NCBI GenBank assembly: GCA_903908015.1
Contig: CAIVQI010000256.1
Span: 1-16,049, forward strand
Source of the DNA: an uncultured Bacteroidota bacterium
GTDB lineage: Bacteria; Bacteroidota; Bacteroidia; UBA7662
Direction of reading: 5' to 3'
DNA: 16,049 nucleotides
The notes under the pieces were generated by a model. The model ran no database searches. It had not been told where the DNA came from and saw only the letters and a program-made list of their open reading frames with translations. A program made the position numbers and the translations under genes. Positions 7,631-14,700 of this stretch are shown in pieces. Every line of letters starts with the position of its first letter. Position 1 is the stretch's first letter.

Positions 7631-8692
7631 ATGAACGCGCCTGATTTTTTAATTCACTTTTCACATTTAAGGATCTTGTTTCCAGCCAAAACGATGAACC
7701 TCCTCCTTTTGATTGGTGGTTTCATGGCAATAACCTCATGTTCCACCGGTGAGGGTGACGGGCCACCACTTCATGACCTCACAGGCGCAACCATGGGAAC
7801 AACTTATTCGGTTCGTTACGCTGGAGATTCTGTAGCCCAACTCCAAAAGAGTATCGATAGTTTGTTACAGAAGGTCAATGAATCCCTATCGACCTACATT
7901 CCTCATTCTTTGATTTCAAAGCTCAACCAAAGTCTGCATGGGGGTATAGTTGATGCGCATCTTCGCACTAATTTTATTCAATCGCTCGAGATCAACCATC
8001 AAAGTGAGGGCGCATTCGATCCGTCGGTGGGTCCACTTACCGAGGTTTGGGGTTTTGGCACCAAGCAGACACACAAGCTCCCAGATTCAAGTACCATTGA
8101 TTCAATCAGAACCTATATTGGACTGCACAATTTCAAGCTAACAGCAGACAGCATCTTGAAATTTCATCCCAAAGCGCAACTGGACATGAGTGCTATTGCA
8201 AAAGGTTATGGGGTCGACCAAGTAGCAGCCTACTTGATGTCGCGGCACATACGCAATTTTATTGTAGAAATTGGTGGGGAGGTACGGGCTCAAGGCAGCA
8301 AAAGTCCGGATAGGCCATGGACAGTGGGCATAGAGAAGCCCCAATCGGGATCGGAGAGGATGGTTCACCGTGCCCTTCCCATCATCAACCGGAGTATGGC
8401 AACCTCTGGTAATTACCGAAATTTTAAAGAGATAGGCGGTCGAAAAGTGGTGCATACCCTGAGTCCCCACACCGCTTACCCCATCGAGAGTGATCTCCTG
8501 AGCGCTTCCGTCTTGGCTGAAGACTGCATGTCAGCCGATGCCTGGGCAACTGCTTTCATGGTGATGGGATTCGAAAAAGCCCGTCGCAAAAGCGGTGAAC
8601 TAAAAGGCATCGATGTGGTGTTTATATACGTCGATTCCAATAACGTCATCCATGAATATTCCAGTCACGGCATCGCCAGCAACAACCATTGA
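7631..8692 (+). CDS. apbE: ApbE-type FAD:protein FMN transferase, lipoprotein
   Basis: ApbE enzymes take FMN from FAD and attach it to a threonine or serine of exported proteins such as NqrB/NqrC or RnfG, using Mg2+. The protein has a lipobox (AITSC, Cys37), so it should be a lipid-anchored protein facing the periplasm. Catalytic-domain signatures are GATMGTTYSVRY (52-63), DPSVGPLTEVWGFG (130-143), LDMSAIAKGYGVD (184-196), FIVEIGGEVRAQG (210-222), ATSGNYRNF (257-265), HTLSPHTAYP (275-284) and ADAWATAFMVMG (302-313). The usual His-Ile-Asp-Pro-Thr-Gly block is relaxed here to His-Thr-Leu-Ser-Pro. The ATG at 7631 is three bases after the yqgE stop. ATG 7694 (residue 22) would also leave the lipobox but with no basic n-region; TTG 7676 is a third option. 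No Nqr or Rnf gene is in view, so its substrate is unknown. Confidence 0.93.
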   Translation: MNAPDFLIHFSHLRILFPAKTMNLLLLIGGFMAITSCSTGEGDGPPLHDLTGATMGTTYSVRYAGDSVAQLQKSIDSLLQKVNESLSTYIPHSLISKLNQSLHGGIVDAHLRTNFIQSLEINHQSEGAFDPSVGPLTEVWGFGTKQTHKLPDSSTIDSIRTYIGLHNFKLTADSILKFHPKAQLDMSAIAKGYGVDQVAAYLMSRHIRNFIVEIGGEVRAQGSKSPDRPWTVGIEKPQSGSERMVHRALPIINRSMATSGNYRNFKEIGGRKVVHTLSPHTAYPIESDLLSASVLAEDCMSADAWATAFMVMGFEKARRKSGELKGIDVVFIYVDSNNVIHEYSSHGIASNNH

Positions 8693-8693
8693 T

Positions 8694-9971
8694 ATGTCAG
8701 GTATCCGTTTACACCTTCCTCAATGGGCACTGCTGCTTTTGTTTGCCCTGCCCATGAATGTTTGGGGTGCGCGAATTCTGATTCCTATGGACGGACAGCA
8801 ACGCGATCATCTGAAGGCTTATGGGATAGCATATTTGAGTTTGAAGCAAGGACAAGACATCAGTTGGCTGCTCAATTACCGTGGCGGTAGCTTCTGCCTG
8901 CCGCAAGTCGCTGCGCTCGAAACAGAATGCCGGGTGAGGGGGGTGAGCTACGAGGTGATCCCTGAGGCGACATACGGACGGATATTGTCGGAGATTTCGG
9001 ATCCCGAAACCAATATGGAGGTGGTGAAATTGGAAGTGGCACCCAAAATCGCTGTATACACGCCACCGAATAAATTGCCTTGGGACGATGCCGTTACTAT
9101 GGCCCTGGTTTATGCGGAAATCCCGTATGAGAAGGTATATGATGATGAAGTGCTGCAAGGAAAACTTCCTCTGTATGATTGGTTGCACCTGCACCATGAG
9201 GATTTTACCGGTCAGTTTGGCCGGTTCTATGCATCTTTCCGTAACGCGGAGTGGTATCAAAACGAAGTGCGCCTGGCTGAGGCAACGGCCCAAAAACATG
9301 GATTTGATAAAGTTTCTCAGCTTAAAGGAGCCGTAGCAGCCCGCATTCGCGACTTTGTGACGGGGGGGGGCTTTCTGTTTGCCATGTGTTCGGCCACCGA
9401 TTCCTACGATATCGCCCTGGCTGCAGAAGGGGTCGATATATGTGAGCATATGTACGATGGAGATGCCATCGACCCTTCAGCGAATCAAAAGCTGGATTTT
9501 GCAAAAACTTTTGCCTTCAAGGATTTTCAACTCAAAAAAAATCCATTGGAATATGAATTTTCAGATATTGACGTGACAGCTACGCGCGGTTTCCTTCAGG
9601 AGCAAAACGATTTCTTTGCTTTATTTGAGTTCTCTGCCAAATGGGATGTCATTCCTACCATGCTCACCCAAAACCACGAACGGGTTATAAAGGGGTTTAT
9701 GGGACAAACAACAGCGTTTCGCAAAGAACTGATTAAAAGTGATGTCTTGGTCATGGGTGAGACCAGCAGCTTGGGCGAGGCCCGGTATATTCACGGTTCT
9801 TACGGAAAGGGTACCTGGACCTTCTTTGGCGGTCACGATCCGGAAGATTATCAACACCTCGTGGGCGAGCCCCCAACCGATTTGAGCTTACATCCCAATT
9901 CGGCCGGCTACCGCCTCATTCTGAACAACATTTTATTTCCCGCAGCCCGCAAAAAGAAACAGAAAACATAG
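8694..9971 (+). CDS. Secreted Bacteroidota family often labelled 'asparagine synthetase B' (function unknown)
   Basis: This 425-residue protein begins with a signal peptide (hydrophobic WALLLLFALPMNVWG, likely cut after Gly25), so it acts outside the cytoplasm. I recognise a conserved Bacteroidota family that databases commonly call asparagine synthetase B. I see neither an N-terminal catalytic Cys2 nor the ATP-binding SGGLDS motif of real AsnB. Highly conserved-looking blocks are RILIPMDGQQRDHLKAYGIAY (27-47, in parts), WLLNYRGGSF (58-67), YDWLHLHHEDFTGQ (161-174), FLFAMCSATDSYDIALAAEG (227-246), IKGFMGQTTAF (332-342) and FFGGHDPEDYQH (377-388). The last block and Cys232 in a Gly-rich turn hint at a class I glutamine amidotransferase/ThuA-like fold; this is inference. 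ATG 8694 is one base after the apbE stop. The frame extends to 8613, but that start would bury the signal peptide. A nine-G run sits at 9362-9370. Confidence 0.85.
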   Translation: MSGIRLHLPQWALLLLFALPMNVWGARILIPMDGQQRDHLKAYGIAYLSLKQGQDISWLLNYRGGSFCLPQVAALETECRVRGVSYEVIPEATYGRILSEISDPETNMEVVKLEVAPKIAVYTPPNKLPWDDAVTMALVYAEIPYEKVYDDEVLQGKLPLYDWLHLHHEDFTGQFGRFYASFRNAEWYQNEVRLAEATAQKHGFDKVSQLKGAVAARIRDFVTGGGFLFAMCSATDSYDIALAAEGVDICEHMYDGDAIDPSANQKLDFAKTFAFKDFQLKKNPLEYEFSDIDVTATRGFLQEQNDFFALFEFSAKWDVIPTMLTQNHERVIKGFMGQTTAFRKELIKSDVLVMGETSSLGEARYIHGSYGKGTWTFFGGHDPEDYQHLVGEPPTDLSLHPNSAGYRLILNNILFPAARKKKQKT

Positions 9972-10019
9972 GTATTTTGTCCGCCGATGAACTGGTTACG
10001 GCGTCGATGAAAGTCCCAT

Positions 10020-10688
10020 TCAACGGCTATCGCGCCAGCCTTCCTGGCCAAGAAGGGGCACGAAACGAAACTGCTCAAATGTTTCTTGCACAACGTCAGA
10101 TTCTGAAGTGCGTGTGATGCGCATCATGTTCTGACTTTCTTCATCGCCTACCGGAATGACCATGGAACCACCTATCTTTAGTTGCAGTATCAATGTCTGA
10201 GGCACAACGGGAGCGCCCGCCGTCACAATAATGCGGTCAAAAGGGGCGAAAGAAGGCAAACCCAAAGTACCATCTCCAAAATAGACCTTGATCTTACGGC
10301 CCATATGGAGAAGTCGCTCCCGTGTGGCATGATACAATGCGCGTTGGCGTTCAATACTGTAAACGCGTGCGCCCAATTCTTCCAAAACACAAGCCTGGTA
10401 GCCGGATCCCGTACCAATTTCCAAAACCTTCATGCGCTCTTCCACACCCAGGAGCGCAGTCTGGAAAGCCACTGTGTAGGGCTGCGAGATGGTCTGTCCG
10501 GCACCGATGGGCATGGCCTGGTCGGTATAGGCCAACTCGGTGAATGCAGTGTCGAGAAAGACATGTCGTGGCACGCGACCTAAGGCAGCCAGAACCCGAG
10601 CGTCACTGATGCCCTTTGCATTTAGCTCTTTGACCAATTGTTGCCGAAGGCCTTGGTGACGAAAGCTATCGGGGATCGAAGGGGACAT
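10020..10688 (-). CDS. pcm: Protein-L-isoaspartate O-methyltransferase
   Basis: PCM uses S-adenosylmethionine to methylate L-isoaspartyl residues in aged proteins and starts their repair in the cytoplasm. At 222 residues it has the usual length. Visible are the N-terminal RHVFLDTAFTELAYTDQAMP region (41-60), GAGQTISQPYTVA (62-74, substrate-binding), SAM motif I VLEIGTGSGYQA (88-99), VYSIER (109-114, acidic end of strand 2), FGDGTLG (137-143) and DRIIVTAGAP (151-160). The ATG at 10686-10688 was chosen because the family begins there and an exact -7 element ends 20 bases upstream. The frame stays open to 10832, which would add 48 unrelated residues and overlap the divergent gene. It converges on the AsnB-like gene with 48 bases between, where only a weak 5-bp hairpin (9982-9986 / 9999-10003) is visible. 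Confidence 0.95.
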   Translation of the reverse strand: MSPSIPDSFRHQGLRQQLVKELNAKGISDARVLAALGRVPRHVFLDTAFTELAYTDQAMPIGAGQTISQPYTVAFQTALLGVEERMKVLEIGTGSGYQACVLEELGARVYSIERQRALYHATRERLLHMGRKIKVYFGDGTLGLPSFAPFDRIIVTAGAPVVPQTLILQLKIGGSMVIPVGDEESQNMMRITRTSESDVVQETFEQFRFVPLLGQEGWRDSR

Positions 10689-10708
10689 GGGCTGAAGGAA
10701 TCTGCTGG

Positions 10709-10716
10709 CAAAAATA
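10709..10716 (-). promoter_or_regulatory. -7 promoter element of pcm
   Basis: On the minus strand this reads TATTTTTG, an exact TAnnTTTG match, ending 20 bases before the chosen pcm ATG. The spacing equals that at pdxH and supports the start at 10688 rather than 10832. Confidence 0.6.
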
Positions 10717-10765
10717 ACCCCATAGCCGCAACGATAATCCGTAGCCAACCGATAAATTATGCGTA

Positions 10766-10788
10766 AAAAGAGCCGTTTGTGCTCTTTT
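10766..10788. other. Perfect 8-bp hairpin between divergent pcm and Gfo/Idh genes
   Basis: AAAAGAGC (10766-10773) pairs with GCTCTTTT (10781-10788) across the loop CGTTTGT. A-runs and T-runs flank the stem on both strands, as in a small bidirectional terminator. It lies upstream of both divergent genes, where a terminator for either has no obvious purpose. It could instead be an operator or stop a stray transcript. Confidence 0.4.
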
Positions 10789-10793
10789 AACCC

Positions 10794-10801
10794 TATTTTC
10801 G
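10794..10801 (+). promoter_or_regulatory. Possible weak -7 element of the Gfo/Idh operon
   Basis: TATTTTCG differs from TAnnTTTG by one base and ends 17 bases before the ATG at 10819, a spacing like the clearer promoters here. A TTTG at 10776-10779 is only 14 bases upstream, too close for a standard -33 element. Confidence 0.3.
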
Positions 10802-10818
10802 CGCACATCATCTCAATT

Positions 10819-11811
10819 ATGGCTCTATCCATCGGCGTATTGGGTGCCGGTCATCTCGGAAAAATTCATATGCGCTGTTTGCGCGCCCTCCCTGATTATT
10901 TTGATTTAAAGGGTTTTTATGACCCCGACGCCGGGCAAGCGAAGCAGGTCTCGGCATTGTTTGGCCTTCCAGCCTTCAATTCAATGGAGGAATTGCTGGA
11001 ATCAGTGGCCGTGGTTGACATCGTTACGCCGACCATCGCACATTTTACCTGTGCAGAGGCCGCCATTCGTCGGATGAGGCATGTTTTCATCGAAAAACCG
11101 CTTACCCAGACATTGGAAGAAGGTCGTTTATTGGTTCGTTTGGCTCAAGAGGCGGGAATCAAGCTACAAGTTGGACATGTAGAGCGTTTCAATCCCGCAT
11201 TTCAGGCAGTGAAACCATATTTGCGCCAACCCCGTTTTATTGAGGCGCATAGGCTCAGCCTTTTTAACCCGCGTGGCACTGATGTGTCCATTGTGCTGGA
11301 TCTCATGATTCATGACATCGATGTGCTGCTTAGCGTGGTGGGCGATGGCATAAGAAAAATTAGTGCGAGTGGTGTTTGTGTGGTTTCGCCCACACCGGAT
11401 ATTGCCAATGCCCGAATCGAATTCCATAATGGATGTGTGGCCAACTTAACGGCCAGTCGGTTGAGTTTGAAAAACATGCGAAAAATGCGGTTTTTCCAAT
11501 CCGATGCCTATTTATCCGTCGATTTTCTCAACCGTGAATCAGAGATACTTCGCATGAGTGATAGCGAACCCAGCACGCCAGAGTCGGCCACCCCGGTCGA
11601 TTTAGGTCCTCAATTGGGTACCCGCTGGATCACCCATGCCCGAAAAAGCCCACCGGAAACCAACGCCATCATGGAGGAACTGCGGTTGTTTGCTGAGGCC
11701 ATCGAATCCGATCATCAGCCTGTAGTGGGTGTTGAGGCCGGTTACAAAGCCCTGGAGGTGGCATTTGACATATTGGCGCAAATGGAGGCTACTGAACTCC
11801 CAAAGGAATGA
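10819..11811 (+). CDS. Gfo/Idh/MocA family NAD(P)-dependent oxidoreductase
   Basis: This 330-residue cytoplasmic dehydrogenase probably oxidises or reduces a sugar or nucleotide sugar. The N-terminal Rossmann fold has IGVLGAGHLGKIH (5-17, GxGxxG). The family EKP motif lies at 92-94 (FIEKPLTQT), followed by LQVGHVERFNPAF (116-128) and the C-terminal domain block VLDLMIHDIDVLL (159-171) with His165-Asp166. This GHVERFNPA/DLMIHDIDLL subgroup resembles enzymes near lipid A or nucleotide-sugar pathways, for example GnnA-like UDP-GlcNAc 3-dehydrogenases; the exact substrate is inference. ATG 10819 was chosen over 10759, since the Rossmann strand starts right after it. Its stop overlaps the lipoprotein start as ATGA, and the sugar transferase follows, so a role in surface glycan or nucleotide-sugar supply is likely. 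Confidence 0.88.
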   Translation: MALSIGVLGAGHLGKIHMRCLRALPDYFDLKGFYDPDAGQAKQVSALFGLPAFNSMEELLESVAVVDIVTPTIAHFTCAEAAIRRMRHVFIEKPLTQTLEEGRLLVRLAQEAGIKLQVGHVERFNPAFQAVKPYLRQPRFIEAHRLSLFNPRGTDVSIVLDLMIHDIDVLLSVVGDGIRKISASGVCVVSPTPDIANARIEFHNGCVANLTASRLSLKNMRKMRFFQSDAYLSVDFLNRESEILRMSDSEPSTPESATPVDLGPQLGTRWITHARKSPPETNAIMEELRLFAEAIESDHQPVVGVEAGYKALEVAFDILAQMEATELPKE

Positions 11812-12665
11812 GAAGTGTATTGGTTTGTGCTTTGGTAGGCTTACTGACCGGCTGCAGTTTGTATACGGCGGACCAGGGCATCCCTTCATACATCTATGTG
11901 CCCGGCTTCAACTTGTCGACCACCTACGCTGAGCATGGAAGTGGCAGTTCAAACATAAAAGATGTTTGGGTATTTATTGATGGAGACCTTCAGGGTGTTT
12001 ATCCCTTGCCCGCACATTTTCCGATTTTAAGAGAGGGGCCTTTGGCGCTTCAATTGAGCGCAGGTGTTATCCTCAATGGGATTTCAGCCACCCGGTCGAT
12101 TTACCCATTTTATACCCAAGCCAATGCCTCTGCAGAACTTGTTGCAGGCAGAACCGACACCATCACCCCTGGGGTAACCTACCGCGCATCGACGCAATTT
12201 ACCTGGTTGGAAGATTTCGAGGGCCAGGGATTTAGCCTTCGGTCGTCGCCCTCGAGCGATACCACCATCGGCAGGACTGAGAATCCCGCCGATGTATTTG
12301 AAGGTGCGCGGTCGATGTATATAGCGGTAGACGCACGGGCGCCTTATTTTCAGGCAGAGGGAATTCAAGCATTTTCGCCACCCGGTGTTGGGTTGCTCCC
12401 CGTATTTCTGGAAATGAACTACCGAAATTCACAGGCATTCGAAATTGGTTTGCAGATCATCGGCCCGGCCGGCTCGGTCACCGACCTTCCCATCGTAGTA
12501 TTTGCCCCATCTCCGCTTGAATGGAAAAAACAATATGTCAATTTTTCGCCTTTTCTCCAGCGCACTCCGGGTTATACTTATCGCGTTCTGATTACAGCGC
12601 GACACGAGTCGTCATTAGGCAATACTGGATCCATTTGGCTCGATAATTTGAAGTTGTTGTGGTGA
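11808..12665 (+). CDS. Lipoprotein of unknown function in the glycan gene trio
   Basis: This is a 285-residue protein with a lipoprotein signal peptide: MRSVLVCALVGLLTGC, lipobox LTGC, Cys16. It should be anchored to a membrane on the periplasmic or outer face. I recognise only a conserved Bacteroidota hypothetical family that often lies in this kind of context. The first part (~45-115) has WVFIDGDLQGVYPLP and a following segment rich in beta-strand pattern, with GISATRSIYPFY (85-96). The second part (~125-285), starting FTWLEDFEG, has alternating polar/hydrophobic strands ending GSIWLDNLKLLW (274-285), reminiscent of a jelly-roll carbohydrate-binding sandwich; that is inference. No catalytic motif is visible. 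Its ATG overlaps the dehydrogenase stop by four bases, and its stop overlaps the sugar transferase start, so the three are translationally coupled and probably act in one process. Confidence 0.85.
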   Translation: MRSVLVCALVGLLTGCSLYTADQGIPSYIYVPGFNLSTTYAEHGSGSSNIKDVWVFIDGDLQGVYPLPAHFPILREGPLALQLSAGVILNGISATRSIYPFYTQANASAELVAGRTDTITPGVTYRASTQFTWLEDFEGQGFSLRSSPSSDTTIGRTENPADVFEGARSMYIAVDARAPYFQAEGIQAFSPPGVGLLPVFLEMNYRNSQAFEIGLQIIGPAGSVTDLPIVVFAPSPLEWKKQYVNFSPFLQRTPGYTYRVLITARHESSLGNTGSIWLDNLKLLW

Positions 12666-14083
12666 GCCGTAAGCGTTTAGATGCCCTCGCATACGCCGTA
12701 GGGGACTGGCTTTCGGCCTTATTTGCCTGGTTTTTGTTTTTCCGATACCGCAAACTTTACGTGGAGCGACTCCCTTGGCATACGAGCGACTGGACTGATC
12801 TCGACTCTAATTTAATCAAAGGTCTGCTTGTTGTGCCGTTTTGTTGGTTGGTGTTGTATGCCGCCTCAGGTACTTACAGCGACATATACAGAAAATCGAG
12901 ACTCAATGAATTGGCGGGTACTTTTTTGGCCACATTAATCGGGGTTGTGGCCCTCTTTTTTGCACTCATTCTCGATGATCAAATCATTAGTTATACAAAT
13001 TATTACAATAGCCTTCTGGTACTATTTTTCCTTCATTTTACCCTCACCTTCTTCTCAAGATACACCCAGTTGTCCTTTATTTCGGGCAGGTTGTATGCGG
13101 GAAAAATTGCGTTCAACACTTTGCTTGTAGGCGATAACCCACGCGCACGGAATTTGCTGGAAGAGATGAAGCGCCAACGAAAGCCGACAGGCAACCAATT
13201 TGTGGGCTGTATTCGGCTTACCAATGGATCGACCCACGGCAGTCTCAATGGAATTTTGCCAACCCTGGGTTATGTTGAGGACCTCCCAGACTTGATTCGC
13301 AAGCATAGGGTAGAGGAAATTGTGCTGGCACTCGACGACCAGGAACACCACCGTTTTAATGAAGTGGTTAACCTCATTCGGGATGAGGGTGTGATCATCA
13401 AAATAGTTCCTGAAATGTATGATATCATGCTCGGGCACGTCAAAATGCAGCAAATATTTGGCTTGCTTCTGATTGAGATCTACCCCGACTTGATGCCACC
13501 TTGGCAAGGCAGCATGAAACGCTTTGTGGATGTCCTTGTTTCGATAATAGCCCTGATACTCCTGGCACCGCTCATGTTGTATTGTGCTGTTCGGGTTTCC
13601 TTGGGGTCAAAAGGCCCGGTCATGTTTCGTCAAGAAAGAATAGGTTTTTTGGGCAAACCATTCATCATTTATAAATTTCGGTCGATGGTGGTCGACGCCG
13701 AAGCGAATGGCCCGGCACTATCGAGTGAGAATGACCCGCGAATTACTTCATTCGGAAGAGTCCTGCGCAAATGGCGGCTCGATGAACTACCTCAATTTTA
13801 TAATGTACTTCTGGGGGATATGTCGTTGGTTGGACCACGGCCCGAGCGTCGCTTCTATATCGAACAACTGATGGAGGTGGCTCCGCAATACAAGCATTTG
13901 CTCAAGGTCAAGCCCGGCATTACAAGTTGGGGTCAGGTGAAGTATGGGTATGCAGAGAACTTGGCTCAGATGTTGGAGCGATTGAAATATGATCTACTGT
14001 ACATTGAAAATCGTTCGTTGTTGGTCGACTTCAAGATTCTCATCTACACCCTCATTATCTTGTTTGAGGGCAAGGGCAAGTAA
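12662..14083 (+). CDS. Polyprenyl-phosphate sugar-1-phosphate transferase (bacterial sugar transferase family)
   Basis: This inner-membrane enzyme moves a sugar-1-phosphate from a nucleotide sugar to undecaprenyl phosphate, the first step of many exopolysaccharide, capsule or O-antigen pathways. It is a 473-residue WbaJ/WbaP/WcaJ-type protein. Four hydrophobic segments occupy ~10-132, followed by a CoA-binding-like central domain (~148-255, LLVGDNPRARNLL). A re-entrant hydrophobic segment lies at ~288-310 and the catalytic domain at ~285-473. Catalytic-domain motifs are VMFRQERIG (320-328), YKFRSM (337-342), the Asp-Glu pair in RLDELPQF (372-379), VGPRPE (390-395) and KPGITSWGQV (417-426). 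Start: GTG 12662 gives a GTGA overlap with the lipoprotein stop; the adjacent GTG 12659 is equally possible. The sugar specificity cannot be read from sequence. No glycosyltransferases, flippase or polymerase follow within the window. Confidence 0.93.
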   Translation: MSRKRLDALAYAVGDWLSALFAWFLFFRYRKLYVERLPWHTSDWTDLDSNLIKGLLVVPFCWLVLYAASGTYSDIYRKSRLNELAGTFLATLIGVVALFFALILDDQIISYTNYYNSLLVLFFLHFTLTFFSRYTQLSFISGRLYAGKIAFNTLLVGDNPRARNLLEEMKRQRKPTGNQFVGCIRLTNGSTHGSLNGILPTLGYVEDLPDLIRKHRVEEIVLALDDQEHHRFNEVVNLIRDEGVIIKIVPEMYDIMLGHVKMQQIFGLLLIEIYPDLMPPWQGSMKRFVDVLVSIIALILLAPLMLYCAVRVSLGSKGPVMFRQERIGFLGKPFIIYKFRSMVVDAEANGPALSSENDPRITSFGRVLRKWRLDELPQFYNVLLGDMSLVGPRPERRFYIEQLMEVAPQYKHLLKVKPGITSWGQVKYGYAENLAQMLERLKYDLLYIENRSLLVDFKILIYTLIILFEGKGK

Positions 14084-14090
14084 GAGCGAC

Positions 14091-14660
14091 CTATTGATCA
14101 GCCACCGACCATTGAATCCGGTAGTCTGGCCCCACCAACAGCTGCGTTTTTTTTCGTCCGTTTTGGTTCACTCCCACCACATACCGTTGCTCAGGAAATT
14201 CGCGGGTAAGTAACGTGAGTTCAAATGACCAATTCTGGTACGGGGTTTCGCCAACATATTTCTCCCAATACAGCCAGATAGAATCGTCCTCCCGTTCGAA
14301 CCCGACAAAATCTAATGTCATTCTGTGCGTATCTGCGATTAATTTGATCTGCTGATGAATCATTGCTGCGCGCAACCAATCATGGATTGTACTATCGCTC
14401 TGGCCCAGATCAATGGATTGATTTAAATGTTTGCTGAGCGCCCATTCAAGGTCATCAGTAAATACCCGTATGGCCATATCCAATTGGGGGCCATGGATAT
14501 TGAGCTCAACCAGGCCAACATGAAACGGATGCAATGCCTTGTGCAGCAGCGGGGCATGTTGCTCAGTGGGCGGTTTCGCATTCAATAAAACACCATTCAA
14601 CGCATAAAGCATCATGAATAGATGGGTATAAAAACTTTTTTTTGCCCAAATCACATTCAT
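14091..14660 (-). CDS. DUF6702 family exported protein
   Basis: This is a 189-residue protein of the Bacteroidota DUF6702 family, whose function is unknown to me. It starts with a probable signal peptide (AKKSFYTHLFMMLYALNGVL, likely cut near LNA-K at ~28), which puts it in the periplasm or envelope. Family signatures are HPFHVGLVELNIHG (44-57), MAIRVFTDDLEWAL (62-75, the most typical block) and a C-terminal WSFELTLLTREFPEQRYVV (144-162). The ATG at 14658-14660 is preferred; the frame runs upstream to a TTG at 14690 but adds only a charged stretch before the signal peptide. It lies 40 bases after pyrE on the same strand, with no promoter-like motif in between, so it is probably read from the pyrE promoter. 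It converges on the sugar transferase with only seven bases between stops and no visible terminator. Confidence 0.8.
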   Translation of the reverse strand: MNVIWAKKSFYTHLFMMLYALNGVLLNAKPPTEQHAPLLHKALHPFHVGLVELNIHGPQLDMAIRVFTDDLEWALSKHLNQSIDLGQSDSTIHDWLRAAMIHQQIKLIADTHRMTLDFVGFEREDDSIWLYWEKYVGETPYQNWSFELTLLTREFPEQRYVVGVNQNGRKKTQLLVGPDYRIQWSVADQ

Positions 14661-14700
14661 CTTAACTTTTTTCAGTTCGGATCGACGCAAGACGGTACAT

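Noticed and set aside
7778..7798. Possible flavinylation target motif (DLTGATMG) in ApbE itself.
   Set aside because: The spacing from Asp to the Thr-Gly-Ala-Thr is one residue short of the known Dxx(S/T)GAT motif, and GATMGTTY is a conserved part of the ApbE fold.
8709..9449. A 246-codon minus-strand open frame opposite the AsnB-like gene.
   Set aside because: The plus-strand protein matches a conserved family throughout; the antisense translation shows no recognisable motif.
9982..10003. Hairpin CGCCG / CGGCG between the AsnB-like gene and pcm, considered as a bidirectional terminator.
   Set aside because: Only five base pairs with a 12-base loop and no following T-run.
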